A stretch of DNA of 64,000 bases from Lasiosphaeria ovina. Lineage: Eukaryota; Ascomycota; Sordariomycetes; Sordariales; Lasiosphaeriaceae. Positions 13,106-23,078 of this stretch are shown one piece after another. The stretch spans positions 1,178,001 to 1,242,000 of the forward strand of contig JAULSN010000006.1 of NCBI GenBank assembly GCA_033439765.1. Direction: 5' to 3'. The notes below the pieces were generated by a model that saw only the letters and a list, made by a program, of their open reading frames with translations, made no database searches and was not told the origin of the DNA. The stretch's first letter is position 1. Each line of letters begins with the position of its first letter. The translations under genes and the position numbers were made by a program.

Positions 13106-14360
13106 AGCACTGGAGTAGATGGTTGCTACGTTGGCGTGTTGTCTTTATTTATCTGGCTTTTGATATTTTCGACCTATAGGTTTACACAGTGTTCCTCTTC
13201 TCGGCCTGGCGATGGTTACCGAGATATCCTGGATGACGAGCGGTGATAGTGGCAGACTATGGTCTCTCTACTTATTCCCTGTCTCCTTGATAGCTGGGAT
13301 TGGATTGTGGGGTTTCTCCCGCCAGTGATAGAAATGGTCAAAGATGACTATGGCCGGGGTACTGCGACAACCTACCAATCTAGACTTACTTTTCCTTCGG
13401 CCTCGGGACAAGGGATGGAATGGTTAATCAATTTGGCGATGGGAGCGAAGGATGCACACATGCATATCAATGAATTATGTTAGGGTATGCTGAAGCCGGC
13501 GCTCGGGGGAGGGGGGCTGCAAGACCGGCTGCCCTTTTTGGGCGAAATCGGATCAAAAGCAGAGATGGAGAATATCTCTAGCTTGCCGCAAATTGCAGTG
13601 CGTTTTATTTCACTTATTTTTAGGCCCCTTTATTTGACTTTTAGGGAGCCAGCCCCGCAGAGGGAAAGAGAGGAGGAGACGGAACATGGGAGAGGAGATG
13701 GTAGAAATTCTATGGGCTTATTGCTCTCTATTTTTGCGTGCTTGATCCGTCCGTCGTCTTTGTCACCAGTGCGTGAGAAATATCTGTAGCGCCACTTCCA
13801 ATCTGCCGCACTCAGAGTACGAAAATTTCAGTTTCGGAGTCTCGGTGCTACCAACAGGGAAAGTGATGTCTTGCATGCACGCGCCCCCAATGTTTTGTGA
13901 AAAGGGGTTGGCATATATAATGAATTACTAGGATACATTTAAATACATACAATACCATACGATGCTTTACCTTCGATTACTGAGTACGTACTAAGGTATC
14001 CGTCCAGCCTCCGCGAGTGTTTGCTGCCTCCTTGCTCACTGGTCTTCCACCACTTCATATGAATTATCTTGTCACTAATCATTACGTTTCTCGCGGTTAG
14101 CTAGGCTAGGCGGATACCTAGAAGATTCTCTTAGAATTGCACATATAGCACATACGGAAACAAAGACCCAAGACCTCCCTCCCAGTAGCTGTGTGAAGAA
14201 AGCAACTTGTCTTCGTACTTACTTACATACATACACACACAGCCCTAACCCTCGCCCCTCAACCCTTCAAATGCAGGGTGGGGGCCAAAACCGCCCCACC
14301 GTAATAAGGCAGGCTAACAGACATCGAATCAAAGCTAGGGGAATTTCCCAGCATGCCAAC
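13106..14360. other. Intergenic region, no supported gene
   Basis: Lies between the Zn2Cys6 gene and tRNA-Gln. Two short open frames (13259-13483 and 13487-13789) show no domain, no splice partner and no good coding bias. AT-rich around 13910-13960. A telobox-like CCCTAACCC lies about 14243-14251, roughly 110 bp before the tRNA. Confidence 0.5.
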
Positions 14361-14477
14361 GGTTGTGTAGTGTAGCGGTTATCACTCTGGATTTTGACAA
14401 AGGTGCAAAGCGGCAAACCCGCCCACGCCCGGCTCTCAATCATTCCAGTAACCCCGGTTCGAACCCGGGCACGACCT
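14361..14477 (+). tRNA. tRNA-Gln(UUG) with a 45-nt intron
   Basis: The acceptor stem GGTTGTG pairs with CACGACC (one G-U), discriminator T. The D-arm region holds a good A box (TAGTGTAGCGG). The anticodon stem CTGGA/TCCAG frames loop TT-TTG-A, with anticodon TTG at 14394-14396. The intron 14398-14442 sits one base after the anticodon, the canonical place for a eukaryotic tRNA intron. The T arm CCCGG-TTCGAAC-CCGGG supplies the B box. Exons 14361-14397 and 14443-14477 give a 72-nt mature tRNA before CCA addition. Long for a fungal tRNA intron, but all pairings hold. Confidence 0.93.
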
Positions 14478-14482
14478 TCACC

Positions 14483-14488
14483 TTTTTT
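14483..14488 (+). terminator. RNA polymerase III terminator of tRNA-Gln
   Basis: Six T residues begin six bases after the tRNA 3' end, with a second T6 run shortly after (near 14492-14497). Confidence 0.8.
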
Positions 14489-14952
14489 ATCTTTTTTAAC
14501 TCCCTTTCTTCCTTCGATTCCTCTTTATCTCCTGTTTTAGTTAGATATTAATGAATTTCTTAATTATTTTTCCCATCCCCTTCCTTTCTCGTCTCTATTT
14601 GGTTCTTCGGGTGTTCTGGGAAAACAAAAAAAGTGGGGTTCTCCCATGACTCCTTTTATTGCCGACGTATGTTGACTTCCTTCCTCACCGTCATTAAAAC
14701 AAAAGGACAACTACCTGCATCAGAACACGGAAACAAACTTGGGTTAACGCTTTTCAAAATCGGCTAAAGTCGCAAAGCCTGCAACTTCTCTCCAGGCAAT
14801 AACAGACAGACAGACAGGCAGACAGACAGACAAAGATTTTGAAACGCCTGTAGTATCTTATGCAATTCCTCGTTCCCCTTCTCCTCGCCGTTATGTCTCC
14901 TGGAATGTCTTTTCGCAAGACCAGCCACACAACCATCCTCCCCGCCCCCTTT
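14489..14952. other. Intergenic region with a CAGA microsatellite
   Basis: Downstream of both tRNA-Gln and CHO2. A (CAGA)n tract with one interruption spans about 14803-14832. No gene seen. Confidence 0.6.
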
Positions 14953-17900
14953 CTACAACGCTTCTGGGAACTTTTCCGTAACCGGCGTTGTCGAGCCTCT
15001 TGACTGTGACATACTATACGGTGCCTGGTTTGATTCGAATCGTCAGTCAAAATGATACCGGCCCTGCACGGAATTGAGAAGAGAAGAAAAAACTCACCAA
15101 CACCTGTTTCGCATTGCATACACGCCATGCCAGCTTCTTCACGTTCCCATCGGCCGGGACGACGGCGGGAGCAAATTCAATGCCAAACATGTGGTGGATG
15201 GCATACACGACTCTGCGGGCATACTTGCTGTCCCTCTCTACGTGAGAGCCAAACGGCTCGTCCGCCGTATTTGGGGCAATTTCCGGGTCGCGATCGAGGC
15301 AGTTGCGGACGATGGGTAGAAGCGCTTCCTCGACGGCTTTCTCGCTGGCAGCACCATGGAGGTAGCTCACCACATCTTCGTCGTTGTCGTCAAACTTCCC
15401 AATACGAACCTCGAACGGCTCCGAGATGGACATGACGTTGTGGCCGCCACCGTGGTGATAGCGGAACTCGTAGACACCCTGCGTCCACCACAGCTTGTCT
15501 CCCTCAAAGACCATTTCACCCTGCACAAAATCGCCGTCGGGGCTCTTTGGGCCCGCCATCGGCTGATCCCACGAGATGATGCCCTGGTCCGTCGTAGTGT
15601 CGTATTCGCCAGCGCACGTTGGCACCCAGCGGCCGAGAGATGGTACTTCGGTAGACTCTCTCGAGCGATTGTCCGTCACCATGTAAAGACCCACCCAATC
15701 CTTTTTGCTGTGGTTGGCTGGCGCAGTCCACTTGACGTGGATAGGGGCACCATACTCAAAGACCTTTGTCTTGACGGCTTTGAGAACCCGCGCGCTGGCG
15801 CTCTCCTTACCTGTAGCCTTCTCACTAGCAGCCACAAGAGGCGTGCCTTCCAGCAGTATCCGATAGTGCTTGGGGTCGTATCCGGCGACGTCGGGAGATA
15901 TCCGGCTGAGGGTAAGACGGGCGGGATACTTATTGAACAAGGCCGACGTGTCTCTTGCAATCGTCGAGGAGCCAGACGCTAGTCTTGCACGAGCAGCCTC
16001 GACAAAGTCGTCCACAAAGTGTCTGGTCTCATCCAGGACTTTGTCAACGCTCATCTGCAACTCCTTCACTTGTGGCGGCAACGACCGTTTGATAAATTTT
16101 GTCAGCCCGGCCTCGTCACGCAGGTTCCGGCCGTAGACCTTCTGCATGTGCGGCTTCTCCACATATGAGATGAACCCGAGGGTCAAGATATGACCAACAA
16201 TGGCCATGAGAAATATGGAACGACTCCAGGTAATGAGTGCAGCGCCCCAAAGCCCTGCGGTGCCAATGACACGCTCGGGGTTGTTGAGAAACCGGTAGAT
16301 GGACGTGTATGTCAGTCTGCCGGTGCTGTCGAGGAAAAAGTCGCCGTAGAACCACCCAAACTCGCCGAGGGACTCGTAAATGCTCGTGGCGGTCCAGATT
16401 TGAAGAGCAATCAAGCTAGCGCCTACGACGTGCTTCAACAGCACCCAGCCATAGTTCCAGTCCTCGGGGAAGTTATACATCTTCCAGCACGCGGCGATGA
16501 AAGACGCGTGGCATAGTGTGTTGCTTAAATGATACATTCCCTTCCATTGGCGCCACGCTTCTCCCGCACTTTCGCCATACTTGAGAAAGTGCCGGGTGAA
16601 CATCTTTTCCTTGGACTGCATCGTCAGAATGACGCCTAGACCGACCGAGTACCACAGACGCCACAGCAATGCGTGAACTACAAAAAGGGCTTGGTACACG
16701 GGAGTGTTTGGTGTGACAAGTGCCAGGACCGAGAGATATCCCACAAGAAGCAAGACAGAATAGTCGGTTGTGCGAAAGAGATCAAGGTTCTTGAGACCCA
16801 GGAGGTTGTGGACCGGCACTGGGCTATCTCTGGAAGCGATTGAAGATACTGGCGTTTCAGATACAAATTCTTGCGAGAGGCTGCTAGTCTCTGACAAGCT
16901 CGACTCGGCCCGCAAGCGAGGCGGTGGTGGGTTGTACGTTTTCTCAATGTGCGGGTTTTCGACGATTGCCAGGAAGCCAAACTGGGCAGCATGGGCGAGG
17001 ATGGAGATGAATAGCACGTCGTAGCTTGCAGCCATCATAGAGATGCCATAGTAACCAGCATAGCCAATGGAATACATGGGATGGGGCGCCATCTCGAAAA
17101 CACCGTCAAAGGTGAGTTCCTGCTCGACAAGATAGAAGAAGTCTGATTTTGTCAGTCAAAAGTAAACGAGCCGCTTGGAAGAGAAGCATCAGCTTACCGC
17201 CCCAGTACCACGCGTAGTCTTTGACGACCCTGTGGGCGTCCAGCTTGACCCAGAGGTTGAAGCCAACCAGCGTAATTCCGGCGCCCCAACGGCAAAGGGT
17301 CATTCCGAGTGCCTCGCCCTCTGGCTTGTGGCCGCAGACTATGGCAAAAAGGCAGTACGATACGAAGTCACACATGAGAATCAGATCCACCACGCGACGG
17401 AATACGAGCCAGGTATTATACTCGAGGGGGGCTTCCTCGAATTTGTAGTCCTCGGGAATCTTGGCCTCGAGCTCCCCCTTAAGCAGGCTGTAGAGCCAGG
17501 GACGGGGATTTGCGCCCGTCTCTGGGTTCTCAAAGAGCCTCCACCTCCGGGCCCACGTCACCAGCAGCTTGTACTTGGACTGAACAGTCAACAAGTACCC
17601 AATGCCTACGTTATAGGACGCTCTCCAGAACAAGAAGACGACTGCGAAGACGGGGCGCTTCAGATTCGCCGGGAGGGCGTAGGCCGCCCATATATGGAGG
17701 GCGAGGATGAGGAGGACCAAGACATCGGACAAGTTCTTCGGTTCGCGGGGGTCGAGCAACTGCGACACCATGTCGTGAGTTGTGGGGACAACGAACACTG
17801 CAAAGATAGCGACATTTCGCTGTTAGCAAGGGCGCGTAAGGCAGGTGATGCATCGTGAGCGATTGAGGCAGCATTCCGTACCAGTTCCGCCCGGTGTCCG

Positions 17901-18065
17901 CCCGTATGTCTTCTTGGCCCGCGATTCAAAGCCATTAACCCCTTTCTCGACGGGTTGGGAGGCGCTGTGCGCTGCCTCCGCCCCCTCCTCCGATGTCGCC
18001 AGGGCTGGGCCACGTTGACGAACGCTGTCCAGCCCAGCAGCGGGCAAGTCGGCCGACGTGCTCAT
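14953..18065 (-). CDS. CHO2: Phosphatidylethanolamine N-methyltransferase
   Basis: Exons 18065-17882, 17797-17198, 17142-15098 and 15024-14953 give 966 residues, the family's usual length (chol-1 in Neurospora). The enzyme adds the first methyl group from S-adenosylmethionine to phosphatidylethanolamine on the way to phosphatidylcholine, in the endoplasmic reticulum membrane. Two homologous membrane modules are visible. The first has [20 protein letters not shown] ending in [11 protein letters not shown] (322-332), and the second has GWFYGDFF ending in [11 protein letters not shown] (589-599). A long soluble C-terminal part follows (about 600-966). The last exon is only 24 codons including stop (start [10 protein letters not shown]); its acceptor is preceded by a CTGAC branch site and keeps the frame. 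The start ATG at 18065 opens a short hydrophilic leader before the first helices. Confidence 0.96.
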
Positions 18066-19513
18066 TCTCACTCGGGGTTGAATTCCGGGTTTGAGCTCGT
18101 AGCAAGGCGGGGGAAAGAATAAAAAAACAAGAGTTGAGCTTTGGTTGAGGTCAAACCATCACCTGGAGGTTTAAAGAGGGTTGGCGAGGGGAAGTGTGAC
18201 CGAGACCGGGGTTGTTGATCTTGTGACCCTGCGATCCAAACCAACGGGAAGACTGCCGTAGCGCCAAGGTGGTGCTAGTTAGCTAGGGCAGTTTTAACCT
18301 CCCGTGCCGTGTCTCTAATCCAACAAAGACTTGGTAAATCAATGCAACCGTGGTTGAAGGGCAGTAGTGCTGAACTAGCTAGTGACTCTCAAGTTTTAAC
18401 CGTCAAAAAGCCAACTTGTTGTTTTCTAGGGTGCGTTGGAATAAGTAGCACTTGCTATCGTGTCAAATTACTTGAAACCTGGAGAGAAACACACACCCTT
18501 GGTCGCAAAGTCGACCAGGGTTCCTGTATTTTTATTTCACATGCTAGAAAAAATGTGTGTGGGCATCCACTCCGTTTCCGTCATTGACCAGTCGGCGTGG
18601 CCACGGGGGCAATGGAGTGGGTTGATTCGTTTCCGACGACCCGCATGCCGTGGGAAACCGTTGGGGGTGAGCTCGAGACACCCTGTGTTACGCTTCCCGC
18701 ATATTCCATGACCTACCAAAGGCACCCCAGGGCTGCAGATCTGCAGTGGTGGAGGGTATCTTTTCAAATTGGAGGGACCCTGAATCCGGACTGCTGGGTG
18801 GACGAATTGCCGATGCAGGTACCGGAGAGAACTGCGCTGTGAGCAACGGGCACAGTCAGATTCGACGCCTTGGCTTGGAAAACAGGGCAGGCGCAGGCAG
18901 CAACAGCTCCTGCCTATTCGGCCAGTGGGTACCAGTGTGCGGAATGGGACTACTAAGGTAAGCAGTCTTGGAGGCGGGATTACATACGCCGTACGGATTA
19001 CAGCGGCTTAGGAAGGAAGTCGGCGCAGTAGGTCCCTCGTGCCCATCATCACGTCGAATCAATCAACGCCACATGAAAGCGGCTCACGCCAATTCCATTT
19101 TCACCTGCAAGCAGTCGCGACCGACGCGTTTGATTGGATTTTCATGCTTCAGGAGTCAGGATGCACCATGATCGATTGCCGACTCGGGATGGCTGGCCAA
19201 GAGAGCACGGCGACGAGGCTAAGCGACCAACGCCGGAGATGGACGGGTGCATCGCATGAATTTGGGAATTACCAGCGTCGGACTATCGAGCTGGGTGAAA
19301 GCACTGTCCCTGCACCCTGGTTCTCCTTGTTTCTATAAGTCGGCGTGTATGGCGTTTTTGGTCTTGCGTCCGTGTTTCTCTTGCGTGTTATATTATGTAT
19401 ATTGTTTTTTCTGTTTCTTGCCCATCACAGAGTCCAGCATAATCTCACTCTTCAACTTAGAACCTCGTCTGGTCCATACCGTGCCTGGGTATTCCTTGCA
19501 GCCCGAACCAACG
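18066..19513. other. Divergent intergenic region between CHO2 and a hypothetical gene
   Basis: About 1.45 kb holding both promoters. Short frames on both strands lack domains. The stretch 19330-19510 is pyrimidine-rich and likely 5' leader of the next gene. No RNA gene or repeat recognised. Confidence 0.5.
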
Positions 19514-20017
19514 ATGGCCCGCTCAACTCGTGGCGGTGGCGGCGGCGGCAACACGGACAAGCCACTCCCGGACCCCGGCGGCCAGCGGCGACCGGGGACT
19601 GCCGGGACAGAAGCGGCGCTAGAGACCGACCGTCGCCGGGCGTCCGAGAGGCTGCGGCAGGCACAGCAAGCCGAGCGAGCGTACAAGGCCGCCAAGCGCT
19701 CGGCCACCGCCCACGCCAACTTCTCCGAGGCGAGAGTGCACTTCCGCCAGGCCGGCCACCACCTGAGGCGCGGCGTGTCCCTGACCTTCTCCGTCGTCAG
19801 GAACGTGCCTTATATTCTGCGGGGGAAGCGAGACCACCGCCGCAACAAGGCCGGCGAGGCAGAGGGACAGCCGGCTCTCACAAAGCGGGTCAGCCCGGAT
19901 GATATTGTCACAGCCGACGAGGCGGACCCGGCCGACGGAGCTGAAGAGCTTGAGGAGCATGAAGAGCATTATCACCAGCGGAAGTCAAAGGGCAAGGAGG
20001 TTGCTTTAGCCGTCTGA
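19514..20017 (+). CDS. Small hypothetical protein, basic N-half and acidic C-terminus
   Basis: Single-exon frame of 167 residues from ATG at 19514 (context ACGATGG, A at -3). Not recognised. A Gly-rich start (STRGGGGGGN) leads into a Lys/Arg/Ala-rich helix-prone region (about 45-110, with RQAQQAERAYKAAKRSATAH), then a basic patch ILRGKRDHRRNK and an acidic tail (about 135-155) ending RKSKGKEVALAV. No membrane segment or signal peptide. The open frame extends upstream, but that part reads hydrophobic and unstructured and probably is 5' leader. GC-rich, gene-like codon use supports it being real. Confidence 0.6.
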   Translation: MARSTRGGGGGGNTDKPLPDPGGQRRPGTAGTEAALETDRRRASERLRQAQQAERAYKAAKRSATAHANFSEARVHFRQAGHHLRRGVSLTFSVVRNVPYILRGKRDHRRNKAGEAEGQPALTKRVSPDDIVTADEADPADGAEELEEHEEHYHQRKSKGKEVALAV

Positions 20018-20568
20018 TATGGTGCTCGGTTTGTCAAAGAAAAAAAAAAGGAAAAAAAAGGAATACTGCAACCCCTTGGGAACAGCTCGACCCTTTTCTT
20101 CTTTTCTTACCTATTATCCTTTCTCCGCTCTTCTCACAACTCATTTATTCTAAATACATTCTCGCTGTGTACCTATCTATCCCCTCCCCTAAATTTCCGA
20201 GCTGCACATATATTTAATATGGTCGGGGTCTGGATTCTTTTGTCTGTGGGTATGTTGCCATATTAGAGAAGCAAAATAAAACTGCTGCAACCACGCAAGT
20301 CATTTATTTCACAATACACTTTCCTACCAGGAAGAGTAAGGAAGGGGCAGTAGCCATATTACTACCCAGCATTGGCTATGGACGCCGCCAGCTTAATAAG
20401 TGCAGCCCCATCACATAACCACACCCAACAGCCAGAATGACTTCGAGTACTGTTTTCGGTGGCTTCTTTGCGATATCGCCTTGGGATTCCACAGTTTGAG
20501 TAGGCAACATCTTATTGATGATATCCTCCACTGTAGCCAGCTCATCCCCGTCATCCTCCGGCACAATC
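20018..20568. other. Intergenic region, convergent 3' ends
   Basis: 3' flanks of the hypothetical gene and of eIF3g. A-rich runs at 20039-20062; otherwise AT-rich with no gene seen. Confidence 0.6.
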
Positions 20569-21658
20569 TTACGCCGCCTTCTTCGCAAACTCCACCCTCA
20601 GGATGAGGTGCTTGAAGCCCCAACCGTCCATCTTGTTGCATGCCTTGACAGCGTCCTCGCGGTCCGCAAAGCTGATAAACGCAAAGCCCTTCGCAAGACC
20701 AGTGTCGCGGTCCTTTGCCAGGAAGACGCGAGTAACGCGGCCGAACCGCTCGAACATATCGCGCAGCTCCGATTCCTCGGCCATTTCGGAGACCTTTGGG
20801 CGGGAAATTCGGGTTAGCCTCAAAAGGTGTTTTTAAAACACACAGAGATAATTTTAGGAGTGGCGGATTTGGAGGAAAATAGCTTACGTTTGTAACTCTG
20901 AGCGTAGCAAGGTCGTCCCGCTCGCCGTACTTGCCACCCATCCGGTCGCCGGCGGCACCAGCACCAGCGCGATCGCCACGCAGCGCAGGCGGGACGTAAG
21001 ATCCCTTCTTACCGGCACCCGCCGCACCGGGGCCCTGGGCAACGGGCTCGTCGCCCATGCCGGCGGCGACGTCTGCCGTGTCGACGCCCTCGCCTATCGG
21101 GGCCATGGTGTCCTTGTAAGGGCAGCGGGCGGTGAAATGTTCGCCATTGCAAATACGGCACTTCACCTTCTTGTCCTTGAGCTTGTCCTTCATGGCCTGG
21201 GCGTTGGGGTCGTTGACCTCGTCTTTGGCATCCTTGCGCCAGTTTACAGACGGCTTGAAGATGATGTTCTCGCCGACGCTCGTGGTATCGGCAGCCGGGC
21301 CGTTGCCATCCTTTGCACTCGCGCCGAACTTGGCCCACGTCTTGCGCTCGGCCACGCGGGGGCTCACCACCTCGCGATGCGTGATGAAGCGGATCCGCCG
21401 TGTGGTCTTGACCTTTTGCCCGTTGTCATTGTACCGGTACTCGATGATGGTCGAGCTGCCGTCCTTGTTGGTGATCTTTTGAGGCGGCGGGAGATCGACC
21501 GTCGCTGTCGTATCATCGAGGTCCTCGTCGTCCGCCCAGTCGTGCCTATTTTTTCGCAGCACATACGTCGTCAGCTCCACATCCAAGCGCACACACAGAT
21601 TCGCCAGCTAAATGGAAATGCCGCCCCCTCGGAAGACTCACTTCGTTTGGGCAGCCAT
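20569..21658 (-). CDS. TIF35: Translation initiation factor eIF3 subunit g
   Basis: Exons 21658-21642, 21545-20888 and 20793-20569 give 299 residues. The first exon is only 17 nt (MAAQT plus two bases of a Lys codon), spliced by GTGAGT into [11 protein letters not shown]. eIF3g is part of the eIF3 complex that loads mRNA on the 40S subunit and aids scanning. Domains: an N-terminal eIF3g domain (about 7-125), a CCHC zinc knuckle Cys135-x2-Cys138-x3-His142-x4-Cys147, a Gly/Ala-rich linker, and a C-terminal RRM with RNP2 (LRVTNV) and RNP1 (KGFAFISF). The second intron splits RNP2. Introns are 96 and 94 nt. Confidence 0.96.
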
Positions 21659-22284
21659 TTTGATAATCCCTGTTGTCGGGCGCGATTTCTTATCCACGGA
21701 TGCCGACGGAATCGCAGGGAGAATTAAAGTCGGTTTGTCGTTGATGTTCTCTTTGTCGACAGGTTTTGGTGGGGTTGGAGGAGAAAGCGTGGCTGAAAGG
21801 GCGAAATTTAACATATTCCGGTGTGGGGCAAAAATTACCTATGTCACCCACCTCAACTCATCGGAGATAACACTTGCGATCTGCGCCCACTGGGAGAGGA
21901 CAACCGCCACCGTCTGGATAATCAGATGCAGGTAAAACCGAACCCTCCAGAGAATCAAAAGGAAGTATATAGTAATATAACGGGATTATATATTATCTTG
22001 GGCTGAAAAAGTCTGGTGTAGGCCGTGGTATCCGTACAGTGGTATGTACTGTACATACCTTTAAGTACTTTCGGAGCAACAAGCTGATGGTCTTACCCTC
22101 ATCTTGACATTGCGCTGCCAATATTGCTCTTGTGCAGATGCAGTACAATTTCAAGACTCCTAGTTTATGATGTTGTGATATTGAGAGGCAATCGTGTGTC
22201 CTCATGACTACTGGATAAACTCAACGCTAAAGTGGCAATCCGAACCTCTGTACGCTGCGTACATGTGTGCAATACGACTAACCC
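21659..22284. other. Intergenic region before the transposon island
   Basis: Upstream of eIF3g and downstream of the broken gene that follows. AT content rises after about 21960. No gene or repeat recognised. Confidence 0.5.
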
Positions 22285-22524
22285 TTAGTCAAGCCATCTC
22301 GTTATACGCTCCATGATCTCTTTCGCCAACTTGAACATAAGCCTTGGTATTGTAGTGAGACATGTCCACACAGAATCGAGGAGATTGAAGAGGTTTTCGC
22401 GCCACACGTCCTGCGATACATAAGTCAGATGGGGAAGTGGACGAAAAGAGAAAATGCTGATGATGGTCAAACGTACCCATTTGAGGTAAGGCTTCCAGAC
22501 AATTGTGTCTCGAACGATCTGGTA
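22285..22524 (-). pseudogene. 3' end of an unrecognised gene, cut by the transposon
   Basis: Two exons on the minus strand: from the transposon edge (about 22522) to 22477, reading YQIVRDTIVWKPYLKW, then 22410-22285, reading DVWRENLFNLLDSVW and ending ITRWLD-stop. The 66-nt intron 22476-22411 has donor GTACGT, a CTGAC branch site and CAG acceptor, so this looks like a once-spliced gene. No start codon of its own is visible: reading upstream one runs straight into the terminal repeat of the DNA transposon. The right flank of the island (62,095 on) does not give an obvious in-frame N-terminal half without further introns. I do not recognise the product. Confidence 0.4.
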
Positions 22525-22810
22525 CAGTGGGGCTGTAAAAGTTCCGAGCCCCACCCACTTTACGCGTCGCGCTCGCGTATTATACTCCCATACCTCCTTC
22601 TTTCAACCCACTACAAATCCTTCAATAATAGAGGCAAAGCCTCTAAATAAGCATTATAGCCCTCACAAACGCACTAGAATTTCTATAGGGGTTCAAAATA
22701 GTAAGCCGAAAAGCCAGGTTACCCTTAAAGAAGGCTACTCGCTAGGGTCGGTATTTGGTATCGCGAAACGATATCGGGTTTAATAATTAGTAGTTATATT
22801 ACCTAGGTCT
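22525..22810 (+). repeat. Left terminal inverted repeat of element T, outer part
   Basis: Pairs with 61,761-62,092 on the other strand. Interrupted at 22810 by A1; the same sequence resumes after A1 at 29707 (with GGTCT duplicated). Confidence 0.8.
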
Positions 22811-23063
22811 TGTGACAGCGGTCAACAGCAACTAGGAAAAGGATCGCTAATATAGCTATACCATAGTCTAAGGATTCTAAGGTGAAGAAGAAAGGAAGAA
22901 AATCTACAAAGGTGCGATTGTGGTCGCGGGGTAAGTATGGGCTAGGGCTCAGGGAGCACGGACCTCTGGGGCTTGCGGGAGGTCACGTGCGACTAATCCT
23001 AATCGGGGCTAGTAATGAGCTTAAATCCGTGGTGGGGCCTTGGCGCTGGTGCCGACCGTGACA
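22811..23063 (-). repeat. 3' LTR of A1
   Basis: 253 bp, reading TGTCACGGTCGG to CTGTCACA on the minus strand. A polypurine tract (minus strand GGAAGGGGGGAGTGA) abuts it at 23064-23078. Less mutated than the 5' LTR. Confidence 0.9.
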
Positions 23064-23078
23064 TCACTCCCCCCTTCC

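Noticed and set aside
19247..19513. Upstream in-frame extension of the 167-residue hypothetical protein
   Set aside because: Hydrophobic and Cys/Tyr-rich without helix pattern, pyrimidine-rich DNA like a 5' leader, and a better start context at 19514.
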